Below are positions 23,277 to 31,730 of a stretch of 33,470 nucleotides of DNA, in pieces. Numbering within the stretch: the stretch's first letter is position 1; every line of letters starts with the position of its first letter. A program made the translations under genes and the position numbers. The notes beneath the pieces were generated by a model, which worked only from the letters and a program-made list of their open reading frames with translations, searched no databases and was not told where the DNA came from. This DNA comes from Desulfuromonas sp. (GTDB taxonomy: Bacteria > Desulfobacterota > Desulfuromonadia > Desulfuromonadales > UBA2294), in contig PKTZ01000091.1 of assembly GCA_002868925.1 (NCBI GenBank), positions 1 through 33,470 on the forward strand, given 5' to 3'.

Positions 23277-25022
23277 ATGAGTATCCCGGTGGAATCTTCT
23301 GCCGACAAGGACAAGGTGAACGGTATGTGTTTTAAATACGGCCAGATCGAAAATCAGCGGGGAGCGGTCGCTCCATTGATGGCAGTTCTTCTTGTCGTGC
23401 TGCTTCTGGCCTTGGCGATTGTGGTTGATCTTGGTCACATTCACAACGCCAAGATCGAGTTGCAGCAGGCGGTCGATGCCTCCGCCCTCGCCGGAGCGGG
23501 TCAGCTCAATGGACAAAGTGGAGCAGATGCGCGTGCCACGAATACCGCCGAGCAGACCCTCATAGCAAATGACATTATCAGCCGAGCAGTCGATCTGGCT
23601 TCGGAGAATGTTGCCATTACCATCGGTCATTGGAATACCGAGAACCTCGGAGCATCGTTTGAGGATCGGTGGGCACCGGGAGTAGAACCGTTTAACGCTG
23701 TCCGGGTTCAGGCCGAAATCGAAGTTGAGCATACCTTCTTCTCTATCGTAGCACCCAGCACCACGGTTCCGGTCGATGCCCTGGCAGTTCAGCAGAGGAG
23801 TGAACTTACTCTGCCGCTGGTCGTAATCAGCTGTATCCCTCCGACCGGCCCCGAAGCAGGGGAACTTGATGCCTGCGGCATCCAGACCTACTCCTTCGCC
23901 TCCAACGAGAATACCGCCGGCTGGTCGTCGTTGACTCTCGGCGGTTCAGGCGGTTCGAGCCAGCAGGAGATTGCCGATCTTTTTGATGGAGATGGCTCTG
24001 CACAATTCAATCGTATCGTTGAACTTCTCGAAACCAGTTCGGTTGTTTCCAGAGACCCGCCCTGGAACGAGGTTTTTGAGGGGTGCGAAGGGAATGAAGG
24101 TGAGACCGGAAATCCATTTTGCGGGCTAGGTGGTGATTTTGGTAGCTATACAACTGCTGGTGATCCTGTAACCCGATATACTGAACTCCCCCGGTTCATT
24201 ACACTCTCAACGGATGAGCAGGACGCTTTTGCTGACATTATTTCCCAGGACGGTATTCTGTTCAAACAATCAACAGAAACCGATGCCCAATTCCAAACGC
24301 GTTTGGCCAATCTCTATAGTGGGGCGGTTAACCCTTACGGTGATAATCGTTTTCTGGGGACCGGACCGGAGGGGGAGCAGTTGATCCGTTACGTCAACGA
24401 TAAGTTTGATTTTAACGAAAATGGGGTAACCAACGAGAAAGTTTACATCCCCGACTTCAACCGGGCGGTCGATTATGCCGGCTACCCGCCGGTTTCGGCG
24501 ACCACCGGTGCGATGTCGGTGGTAATGGGCACACTGCTCGACAAGATTACTCCTCCATTTAAACAGAAAAAGGATATCCAGTTTACCGATGCTCTGACCA
24601 AAGAGAACCCTCCTTTTGACGAGGACGGGGCTGCTGTTGCAGGGGCCCAGGGTGAAACTCTTCTCTTCACCATCCCGGTTATCTTCGCTGGGTCCTGCGG
24701 CGGGTTCGACCCCAAGAGTTTCGATAACAACACCGCCCAGGAGAGCGGCGAACTGCATTACGTCGGGTTGGCGAACTTCCTGGTCACCCGGATCTGGAAA
24801 GGTGGCGATTGTTACGAGACCAGTGACCCGGTCCTTCTGAATGCAACGAACTCGTTGGACTGTGATCCGACGGATCATGAACCTGAGCTTTTAAATGGAA
24901 CGACCTACGCCTGTCCAGTCAGTGGTGCAGCGCCGATTGCATTCGAAGGTCTGATTCGGCCTCCGGGCCTCGGTGAGGAATCCGGGGGAGGGACACGTGT
25001 GGTTGTTTACCTGGTTGAATAA
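23277..25022 (+). CDS. tadG: TadG-like pilus assembly protein
   Basis: A 581-residue protein with an N-terminal pseudopilin-like region: QRG followed by AVAPLMAVLLVVLLLALAI and VVDLGHIHNAKIELQQAVDA, which is typical of TadG/Flp-assembly TadE-G proteins. The position +5 residue is Leu instead of Glu. The remainder is a large acidic extracytoplasmic domain with scattered cysteine pairs. ATG 23277 is used here with only a weak AGGTG upstream. ATG 23325 (residue 17), with AAGGTG 6 nt before it, is an equal candidate and would give a shorter leader. TadG is generally needed for fibre stability or adhesion. Confidence 0.85.
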   Translation: MSIPVESSADKDKVNGMCFKYGQIENQRGAVAPLMAVLLVVLLLALAIVVDLGHIHNAKIELQQAVDASALAGAGQLNGQSGADARATNTAEQTLIANDIISRAVDLASENVAITIGHWNTENLGASFEDRWAPGVEPFNAVRVQAEIEVEHTFFSIVAPSTTVPVDALAVQQRSELTLPLVVISCIPPTGPEAGELDACGIQTYSFASNENTAGWSSLTLGGSGGSSQQEIADLFDGDGSAQFNRIVELLETSSVVSRDPPWNEVFEGCEGNEGETGNPFCGLGGDFGSYTTAGDPVTRYTELPRFITLSTDEQDAFADIISQDGILFKQSTETDAQFQTRLANLYSGAVNPYGDNRFLGTGPEGEQLIRYVNDKFDFNENGVTNEKVYIPDFNRAVDYAGYPPVSATTGAMSVVMGTLLDKITPPFKQKKDIQFTDALTKENPPFDEDGAAVAGAQGETLLFTIPVIFAGSCGGFDPKSFDNNTAQESGELHYVGLANFLVTRIWKGGDCYETSDPVLLNATNSLDCDPTDHEPELLNGTTYACPVSGAAPIAFEGLIRPPGLGEESGGGTRVVVYLVE

Positions 25023-25051
25023 ATGATTAAGGAAGGGTTTGAGGACTCAAT

Positions 25052-26230
25052 ATGACAGTGAAATTGATAATTGCAAAGGAACTGGCGAACAAGGATTTAA
25101 GGGATGAAATAACATCCCTGGTCGAGGAGCTGTCGAATATCGAATTGATCTCCTGGCAGGATGGGATCGGTGAGAAGGGGGATGCGACGAGCAATATCCA
25201 CCCCGATGTTGTTATTATTGATGATGCTCCGCAGTTCGGCCCCATGCCGGAACGGATTGTCCGCCTGCGCAAAAACCACCCGCACGTCACCGTATTTATC
25301 GCATCTCAGGAGCAAAATCCGGGACAGATCGTAGCCGCGATGAAGGCGGGGGCCGCCGAGTTTTTGATCAGCCCGTTCAACAAGAAGATCGTTTCCCGGG
25401 CGCTCGATGAAGTCCGTGAAGCGATTCAGAAGAACCGGAATGGCAGCAAGGGGCGGGTCTTCAGCTTCATCAGCGCCAAAGGTGGACTCGGTTCAACCGT
25501 GCTTGCCACCAACAGCGGCGTGGTGTCCGCCCACCAATATAAACAACGGACGGCGTTGTGCGATTTGAGCTGACAGTCGGGGGACAGCGCTGTTCTGCTC
25601 GACCTGTCACCCAAAACCGACATGGCCGACATCGCCGAAAACTTCCATCGTCTCGACCTGGCGATGCTCAGGGATTGCATGTGCCGACATGGCAGCGGTC
25701 TGGAACTTCTTTCGGCCCCTTTCCGCCCCGAGCGGTGTGAAACGATCAAGCCCGACCATGTGTCTAATATTCTCGAGATGTTAAATCAGCTCTATGAAGT
25801 TATTTTCATCGATTGTACCTCCATGTTTGTTAACCCGAGCGAGGTTGAGGCTTTCCGTGGTTCGGAGACGATCTTTATCGTGACCGATCTTTCGGTTCCG
25901 GCTTTGCGCAACGCCAGCCGACTGGCTCATTACATCAACGGGCTCGGCATCAGCCATGATCGGATTGAGTATGTAGCCAATCGGTTCCATAAAGGAGGCG
26001 CGCTCGGGCTCTCCCAGGCCGAGGAGACATTGGGCAAACGGATTTTCTGGCTTTTCCCGAATGATTACGACGATGTTGTCACGTCCATCAACGAGGGGAA
26101 ACCGGTTGCCCAGTTGGCACCCCATTCGACGATTTCGGAAAGTATCAAAGGCTTTATCGATCGCTTGCTAAATCCCAAAGCCGACACCAAGTTCCGCGGT
26201 ATGCGTGGACGGTTCGGCAAGGCCCTCTAG
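25052..26230 (+). pseudogene. cpaE: CpaE/TadZ-type localisation ATPase, interrupted by an in-frame TGA
   Basis: Codons 1-173 give an atypical receiver domain (PDVVIIDDAPQFG...AAMKAGAAEFLISPF) and the start of a ParA/MinD-like ATPase with a deviant Walker A (SAKGGLGSTVLA, no second Lys). Codon 174 is TGA (25571-25573). The same frame then continues uninterrupted to TAG 26230 with the rest of the fold: QSGDSAVLLDLSPKTD, EVIFIDCTSMF, VPALRNASRLAHYI and IFWLFPNDYDDVV. Homologues read straight through this point (pattern DLxLQxGD). The internal ATG 25622 has no ribosome site. TadZ/CpaE places the pilus motor at the pole, so loss would matter. Nonsense mutation, sequencing error and recoding are all possible. 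Confidence 0.85.
25571..25609 (+). other. Hairpin starting at the in-frame TGA of cpaE
   Basis: TGACAGTCG (25571-25579) pairs with CGA (25600-25602), a bulged C, then CTGTCA (25604-25609). Inside, GGACA (25582-25586) pairs with TGTTC (25591-25595) through one G-U pair around a GCGC loop. The UGA sits at the base, as in bacterial SECIS elements, but the apical loop is only 14 nt away and no canonical SECIS loop is recognised. Structure is seen; function is speculative. Confidence 0.4.
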
Positions 26231-26240
26231 GAGGTGTGCC

Positions 26241-27563
26241 GTGGCTTTTAACGAATTGCAGCATGAAGAGATTGCCGAAAGTTCAAATGATCGTAACGAG
26301 CAGTTTTACGACATAAAGAACCGTCTCCACACACAGCTGGTCGAAGAGGCGGACCTTTCGGCGCTCGACAATCTGACGGAAGGGGAGATCCGCTCCGAGG
26401 TGACCACCCTGGTCGAGGATTTCCTGCGCGCCGAAAATATCCCGATGAACAGTGAGGAACGCGAGCACCTGATTCGTGAATTGATCGACGAGCTGACCGG
26501 GCTCGGTCCGATCGAGCCGCTGCTCCGGGATCCGACGGTCTCCGATATCCTCTGCAATACCTATCGGGATGTCTATGTCGAAAGGGCCGGCCGGGTCGAA
26601 AAGACATCTGTCCGGTTCGTCAACGACGCGCACCTGATGAATATTATCGACCGGATCATCTCGCGCGTTGGCCGCCGCATCGATGAATCGTCGCCGATGG
26701 TCGATGCCCGTCTGCCGGACGGTTCGCGTGTCAACGCCATCATCCCACCGTTGGCGGTCGATGGCCCGATGCTTTCGATTCGGCGCTTCGCGGTCAATCC
26801 ACTCAAGATGGAAGACCTGATCAATTACCAGACCCTTACCGAGGAGATAGGGCAGTTTCTGTCGGCCGCGGTCACCGCCAAGCTTAATGTCATGATCTCC
26901 GGTGGTACCGGTGCCGGTAAGACCACCCTGCTCAATGTTCTCTCCGGCTTCATCCCCTACGACGAACGGATTGTCACCATCGAGGACTCGGCCGAGCTGC
27001 AGCTGCAACAGGGCCATGTTGTTCGCCTTGAGACTCGACCCGCCAACATCGAGGGGGAAGGGATGATTACCCAGCGCGACCTGGTCCGCAACTCGTTGCG
27101 GATGCGACCCGACCGGATTATCGTCGGTGAGGTGCGTGGGGCAGAGGCGTTCGATATGCTGCAGGCGATGAACACCGGCCATGAGGGTTCCTTGACGACC
27201 ATCCATGCCAACTCGCCGCGCGACTCCCTCACCCGGCTCGAATCGATGATCCTGATGGTCGGGGCCAACCTGCCGGAACAGTCGATGCGCTTTATGGTTT
27301 CTTCGGCGCTTGATATGATCATCCAGGTCAGCCGGTTGAGCGATGGAACGCGTAAGGTGATGTCGGTCAGTGAAGTAGTCGGCATGGAAGGGAATGTCAT
27401 TACCCTCCAGGAAATTTTCGTGTTCCGGCGCCAGGGCATCGACTCGGAAGGCCATGTCCGTGGTCATTTTGAAGCGACCGGCATCCGTCCCAAGTTTGCC
27501 GACAGGATCGCCTATGCCGGGATAGAACTTCCGGAAGACCTGTTCCGGACGGAGCGTAGTTGA
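26241..27563 (+). CDS. cpaF: Pilus assembly/secretion ATPase CpaF/TadA
   Basis: A 440-residue hexameric motor ATPase for Flp pilus assembly. The N-terminal domain ([13 protein letters not shown] onwards) is followed by the conserved [13 protein letters not shown]-like [16 protein letters not shown] and the RecA-like core: Walker [10 protein letters not shown] at residues 221-229 (K227), Walker B-type [20 protein letters not shown] and the His box [15 protein letters not shown] chose GTG 26241, which is 6 nt after AGGAGG. The open frame extends upstream into cpaE, but that part has no family resemblance. The gap after the cpaE stop is 10 nt. Confidence 0.96.
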   Translation: MAFNELQHEEIAESSNDRNEQFYDIKNRLHTQLVEEADLSALDNLTEGEIRSEVTTLVEDFLRAENIPMNSEEREHLIRELIDELTGLGPIEPLLRDPTVSDILCNTYRDVYVERAGRVEKTSVRFVNDAHLMNIIDRIISRVGRRIDESSPMVDARLPDGSRVNAIIPPLAVDGPMLSIRRFAVNPLKMEDLINYQTLTEEIGQFLSAAVTAKLNVMISGGTGAGKTTLLNVLSGFIPYDERIVTIEDSAELQLQQGHVVRLETRPANIEGEGMITQRDLVRNSLRMRPDRIIVGEVRGAEAFDMLQAMNTGHEGSLTTIHANSPRDSLTRLESMILMVGANLPEQSMRFMVSSALDMIIQVSRLSDGTRKVMSVSEVVGMEGNVITLQEIFVFRRQGIDSEGHVRGHFEATGIRPKFADRIAYAGIELPEDLFRTERS

Positions 27564-27580
27564 CCTTTTAGGAGGTTGTT

Positions 27581-28561
27581 ATGACTGATCTATATTCTCT
27601 CGGATTACTGGCAGCCATATTCCTGGCCGTATTCTTCGTTATCCAGCTTATCTTTATGGTCTGGCGGGAATCGCATTTTTCCGAGAAACGGCGAGTCAAG
27701 AAGCGCCTGATGTATATTTCGGCGGGAGGGAAGCATGGTAAGGAGAAATTAAATCTGTATCGCGATCGGGTTCTCAAGGATGTCGGCGTGGTTGAAAAAT
27801 TCATGCTGGGTCTGCCCCGTCTCCCGGCTCTCGATCGGATGCTTCTCCGTTCCAAGCTGCCGATCACGCCGACCGTTTTCGTCTGTTTCGCTGTGGGACT
27901 TGCCCTTCTCGGCGTTCTCTTGGGCTGGCAGTTTTTGCCGAATGCATCGGCGACGGTTCTTCTTGCTATTCTGCTTTTTATCGCACCTTTTATCTGGCTG
28001 CGTCTGGTCGAGTCACAGGCGATGCAGCGTTTCGATGAGCAGCTGCCGGAAGCGCTCGACCTGCTGGCGCGGGCGGTCCGTTCGGGGCATGCATTGTCGG
28101 CCGGGATGGAGATGGTCGCCGATGAGATGGATGACCCGATCAAGGGTGAATTTGCTGCCACCGTCGACGAAATCAACCTTGGGCTTTCCCACGATGAGGC
28201 CTTTGAAAATCTGGTTTCCCGAGTTCCGAGTCGTGATCTGAAGTTTTTCGCAATCACCGTTATGATTCAGAAGGAGACAGGTGGTAATATCGCGGAGATT
28301 TTCGATAACATCAGCCGTCTGATCCGTGAGCGTCACCAGTTCGCCCGCCAGGTCCAGGCCTTGACCGCCGAAGGACGGCTTTCCGGCTGGATATTGATGT
28401 TTCTCCCGTTGTTGATGTTTCTCTATATCTACTTTGTAAACTTCGATTACATTTCACTGCTCTGGCGCGAGGAGTTAGGGCGAATCATGCTTGTCGGTGC
28501 CGTTATTCTTCAGATTGTCGGAATGTTCGTGATTAGCCGTATCGTCAAGATCGAAATATAG
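27581..28561 (+). CDS. tadB: Tad platform protein TadB
   Basis: A 326-residue inner-membrane protein of the GspF/TadB family that, with TadC, forms the platform above the CpaF motor. Helices lie near residues 7-25 and ~92-150 and at the C-terminus (~270-320). The cytoplasmic T2SF domain is marked by LPEALDLLARAVRSGHALSAG and VSRVPSRDLKFFAITVMIQKETGGNIAEI. TAGGAGG lies 7 nt before ATG. The stop TAG is 9 nt from the tadC start, with AGGAGG embedded at the junction. Confidence 0.95.
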   Translation: MTDLYSLGLLAAIFLAVFFVIQLIFMVWRESHFSEKRRVKKRLMYISAGGKHGKEKLNLYRDRVLKDVGVVEKFMLGLPRLPALDRMLLRSKLPITPTVFVCFAVGLALLGVLLGWQFLPNASATVLLAILLFIAPFIWLRLVESQAMQRFDEQLPEALDLLARAVRSGHALSAGMEMVADEMDDPIKGEFAATVDEINLGLSHDEAFENLVSRVPSRDLKFFAITVMIQKETGGNIAEIFDNISRLIRERHQFARQVQALTAEGRLSGWILMFLPLLMFLYIYFVNFDYISLLWREELGRIMLVGAVILQIVGMFVISRIVKIEI

Positions 28562-28570
28562 GAGGCACTT

Positions 28571-29557
28571 ATGCGCAGCATAATTGAAAGCATCGGCATT
28601 TCTTTCGACCTCTTCATCCTGTTGCTGGTCTTTGTTGCTGTCGCTTTTGCCGTAGGTGCCATGGTCTGGATGATGGTGTCACGGGACAACTACCAGCAGC
28701 GGTTGAAAAAAGTTACTTCGGAAGGGAAGCGGCAACCGGAGATCTTGAAGGATCAAGGAAAATCCTTGATCGAGTCCGAACAACAGGCCGGTTTTTTCGA
28801 CCTGCTCTTAAGCCCCCTGCACCGTTTCGCGCTGCCGGAAGAAGAGTCAATCCAGCGCCGCTTGCGCTTACGGTTGGTTCAGGCTGGATTCCGTTCAAAG
28901 CGGGCCTTCCGGATCTATCTCGGGGCAAAGGTCTTGCTGACTTTGCTGTTCCCGGGACTTTATTTCCTCAGCCTTTTCGTGAAAACGTTCAATTCACAGA
29001 CTCTTCTTATTATGGCGTCGCTCGCCGCCGCCGGACTTTTCCTTCCGAACCTGATTGTCAATCTGTTGGGAAGTGCGCGCAAGAGCCGCATACTGCGTGC
29101 TCTTCCCGATGCTCTCGACCTGATGGTCATCTGTGTCGAAGCCGGGCTGGGGCTCGATATGACCTTCAAGCGGGTTGGTGATGAAATTCGCCCGCTATGC
29201 AGTGATCTGAGTGAGGAGTTTCATCTGGTCAACCGTGAAGTCAGGGCCGGAAAGTCGCGCCAGGATGCCTTCAACCAAATGTCTCTCCGGACCGGCGTCA
29301 ATGAAGTTCATAGTCTGATGACAGTGTTGACCCAGACCAGCCGGTTCGGCACCAGTATCGCCAAGGCGTTGCGGGTTCATGCTGACGCCATGCGGGTTCG
29401 TCGGCGCCTCGCGGCTGAGGAGAGGGCGGCCAAGTCGGCGGTCAAATTGGTTTTCCCGTTGGTCGTATTTGTTTTTCCGGCTATATTCGTTGTTCTGGTC
29501 GGTCCGGCGGCGATCCGGATTATGAAAACTGTTATTCCCGCTTTCGGTGGCGGGTGA
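28571..29557 (+). CDS. tadC: Tad platform protein TadC
   Basis: A 328-residue partner of TadB with the same T2SF fold: an N-terminal helix (residues ~11-35), two central hydrophobic segments, LPDALDLMVICVEAGLGLDM, then VNEVHSLMTVLTQTSRFGTSIAKAL and a C-terminal membrane helix ending with VIPAFGGG. The pair resembles an ancient GspF duplication. AGGAGG precedes the ATG. It is followed 22 nt later by tadD. Nothing unusual in length or motifs. Confidence 0.95.
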   Translation: MRSIIESIGISFDLFILLLVFVAVAFAVGAMVWMMVSRDNYQQRLKKVTSEGKRQPEILKDQGKSLIESEQQAGFFDLLLSPLHRFALPEEESIQRRLRLRLVQAGFRSKRAFRIYLGAKVLLTLLFPGLYFLSLFVKTFNSQTLLIMASLAAAGLFLPNLIVNLLGSARKSRILRALPDALDLMVICVEAGLGLDMTFKRVGDEIRPLCSDLSEEFHLVNREVRAGKSRQDAFNQMSLRTGVNEVHSLMTVLTQTSRFGTSIAKALRVHADAMRVRRRLAAEERAAKSAVKLVFPLVVFVFPAIFVVLVGPAAIRIMKTVIPAFGGG

Positions 29558-29579
29558 TCCCTATAGAGGAGAAGACTTG

Positions 29580-30515
29580 ATGAACTTCCATGCAAGGGTA
29601 ATATCCCGTTTACTTGTTCTGATGATGCTATCGTTGTTGCTTGCTTCGTGTGCATCTCACTCCAGATCAGTGCCGCTCCAGAATTCCATGCATGCTGAAT
29701 TCGGGAGCGATGCCGACCCTGAACAGCAGGTCAAGAACCTGAGCATTGAGGAGTTGTTGGCCCGGGGAGAGAAGTACGCGGCCCAGGGGAACTATGAATT
29801 ATCGATTTTTCACTACAAGCAGGCCCTCGGTCGTGATGCTGAATCAGTGCCGGCGCTGATGGGGCTCGGTGACCTTCTCTGGAAACAGGGAAGTTTTGAG
29901 GCGGCGGAAAAGGTTTATCAGCGAACGTTGGAAATCGATGAACAATACGTCCCGGCGTTAATCGGCTCCGGAAAGGCGTTACGGAAACTCGGAAAACTTG
30001 AAGAGAGCGAAAATAGACTGCAGCAAGCGATTGACGAAGAGCCGGATAATCTCGAAGTGATGACCGAGTTGGCCATTACCTACGATCATGCCGGTAATTA
30101 TGATCTATCCGAACCCATTTTTCGACAGGTTACTGAAAGGTCTCCTGGAAAACCGGGTGCATTGAATAATCTCGGATTTAACCTGTTGTTGCAGCAACGG
30201 TATGGCGAAGCGATTCAGCCTCTGCAAAAAGCGCTGAAATTGAACCCCAGGGCCGAGAATACAAAAAACAATCTGGCGACGGCTTACCTGATGACCGGTA
30301 AAACGACCCGGGCCCGCTCGCTTTTCGAGGATACGATCGGGATCGCCGGAGCCTGGAACAATATTGGTTACATCCATTTGAAGCGGGGCGAATGGGACAT
30401 GGCCGAGCAGGCTTTTGAGAAGGCTCTTGATCTCAACCCGAAATATTATGCCCGGGCCAAGAAGAACCTGATGCGCACGCAGGAGCTGCGTGAAGCAGAA
30501 AAAGAGTCACACTAA
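29580..30515 (+). CDS. tadD: TadD-like TPR lipoprotein
   Basis: A 311-residue lipoprotein. The signal ends LLLASC with lipidated C24. The mature part is an array of about six tetratricopeptide repeats from residue ~47 to the end, for example ARGEKYAAQGNYELSIFHYK, LGDLLWKQGSFEAAEKVYQR and AWNNIGYIHLKRGEWDMAEQ. TadD is proposed to help place or multimerise the secretin, like PilF/PilW pilotins. I chose ATG 29580, which has GAGGAG 8 nt upstream; a longer frame reaching into tadC is less likely. The SH3b gene follows after a 25-nt gap. Confidence 0.92.
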   Translation: MNFHARVISRLLVLMMLSLLLASCASHSRSVPLQNSMHAEFGSDADPEQQVKNLSIEELLARGEKYAAQGNYELSIFHYKQALGRDAESVPALMGLGDLLWKQGSFEAAEKVYQRTLEIDEQYVPALIGSGKALRKLGKLEESENRLQQAIDEEPDNLEVMTELAITYDHAGNYDLSEPIFRQVTERSPGKPGALNNLGFNLLLQQRYGEAIQPLQKALKLNPRAENTKNNLATAYLMTGKTTRARSLFEDTIGIAGAWNNIGYIHLKRGEWDMAEQAFEKALDLNPKYYARAKKNLMRTQELREAEKESH

Positions 30516-30540
30516 CATTTTCCGTACGGAGGTGTTCATT

Positions 30541-30984
30541 ATGAAATTTCGCACTGTTACAACGGTCTTACTGATCCTTCTTTGCTGGGCTGCTGTAGCT
30601 TACGGAGAGATGGTTTCTGTTGCCGTCGACCGGGCGAACATTCGCGAAACTCCGAAAATCAACCAGTATAACCTCTTTATCCAGGCGCCAATACACTATC
30701 CGCTCAGGGTCCTCGGTACGGAAGGGGCATTTTACAAGGTTATGGATTATCGGGGGCAGCAGGGTTACATCGATACCGATATCGTCGACAAGACCCGGTC
30801 TGCAGTGGTTACGGTCGGACGTGGAAACCTGCGCAGCGGACCCGGTACCTCGAACAAGGTTATTCTGCGGGCCGAAAGAGGGGTGTCCTTTAAAGTGATC
30901 AAGGAGAGCGGCGAGTGGCTTCAGCTTGAACATGCCTCCGGTAGCACGGGCTGGATGCATAAGAACCTGCTCTGGGGTTATTAG
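30541..30984 (+). CDS. Secreted SH3b-domain protein at the end of the tad operon
   Basis: A 147-residue exported protein. The signal peptide covers residues 1-22 (cut near AVAYGE). Two bacterial SH3 repeats follow. The first (VSVAVDRANIRETP) is followed by YYKVMDYRG-like FYKVMDYRGQQGYIDTDIV. The second is the consensus type, with TVGRGNLRSGPGTSNKVILR, GEWLQLEHASGSTGWMHKNLL. SH3b domains usually bind peptidoglycan or peptides in the periplasm. GGAGG lies 8 nt before ATG 30541. A terminator 34 nt after the stop ends the operon, so this gene is co-transcribed with the pilus genes. Role in pilus anchoring is an inference from location. Confidence 0.88.
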   Translation: MKFRTVTTVLLILLCWAAVAYGEMVSVAVDRANIRETPKINQYNLFIQAPIHYPLRVLGTEGAFYKVMDYRGQQGYIDTDIVDKTRSAVVTVGRGNLRSGPGTSNKVILRAERGVSFKVIKESGEWLQLEHASGSTGWMHKNLLWGY

Positions 30985-31017
30985 CAGGCTGTATCAGTAA
31001 AAAGATGGTGAATCATA

Positions 31018-31050
31018 AACGCCTGCGGGTCGCTGTGTCCCGCAGGCGTT
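31018..31050 (+). terminator. Rho-independent terminator of the tad operon
   Basis: AACGCCTGCGGG (31018-31029) pairs perfectly with CCCGCAGGCGTT (31039-31050) around a 9-nt loop, and the stem runs into TTTT. It lies 34 nt after the SH3b stop and between convergent genes, with AAA on the other flank, so it may also stop transcription of the receiver gene. Confidence 0.88.
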
Positions 31051-31079
31051 TTATCGTTAATGCTCTGAAATGTCCGAAA

Positions 31080-31451
31080 CTATTTCGAGAAAAGAGCCCT
31101 GGTCATCGAAACGACCCGATCCAGGTCCGACTTCGGAAAGTAGGTCGCGCAGCCATACTCTTTCGCTTCTTGCTTGGTGATCTCTTTCTCAGTCAGCATG
31201 ACGATCGGGAGAAATTTATTGAGTCCCTTGATATGCTTGGCAACGTCAAAGCCGTTCACTCCCGGCATCTCCAGATCGGTGATTACCAGGTCGTATGGAT
31301 CTGATTGGGACGCTACCTCGGCTGCGTCAAAAAGCGCGATCGCTTTCTCACCCGAGTCGACAGCTTCGACGTCAAAGTCGTTTTCAAGCTGGTCGCTGAT
31401 GACCCTGAGGAAAAAAGAACAGTCGTCGATTACGAGAACCCGTTTTTTCAT
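31080..31451 (-). CDS. Stand-alone CheY-like receiver protein
   Basis: A 123-residue single-domain response regulator. The acidic pocket is D9/D10 (VLVIDDCS), the phospho-acceptor is D59 (LVITDLEMPGVNG), with T in PIVMLTEKE and the conserved Lys in YFPKSD. There is no output domain, so it probably acts by binding a partner. I chose ATG 31451; an AGGA lies 10 nt upstream, and the longer open frame lacks a ribosome site. It converges on the tad operon and shares its terminator region. A link to pilus or motility control is possible but not shown by the sequence. Confidence 0.9.
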   Translation of the reverse strand: MKKRVLVIDDCSFFLRVISDQLENDFDVEAVDSGEKAIALFDAAEVASQSDPYDLVITDLEMPGVNGFDVAKHIKGLNKFLPIVMLTEKEITKQEAKEYGCATYFPKSDLDRVVSMTRALFSK

Positions 31452-31634
31452 TGGTTGTCGTTCCTGTTTAAGTATTGAATTAACGATTTCAGCTTGTCGC
31501 ACCTAAATCAATTTAACAGTATATAGTAGATTTCTCACTTTTTTCTTACAAATTCGAAGTGGTTGGATTTTGTGGTCGGCAAAAATCCTCCAGATAAGAG
31601 ATTTAAAAATAAGAATAGTATAATGTCTATCTGC

Positions 31635-31662
31635 CTGAAAAATAAAAAAAATTGGTTATAAT
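31635..31662 (+). promoter_or_regulatory. Candidate promoter of the multiheme cytochrome gene
   Basis: CTGAAA (31635-31640) and TATAAT (31657-31662) are 16 nt apart, 4/6 and 6/6 matches to the sigma-70 hexamers. Predicted transcription would start about 60 nt before ATG 31731. The region is strongly AT-rich, so a chance match cannot be excluded. Confidence 0.45.
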
Positions 31663-31730
31663 TTATTTTTACACAATTCCTCAAAAATCCACCCAGCCAT
31701 CGTCAACGAACGCTTTCGGAGGTAGAAGTC

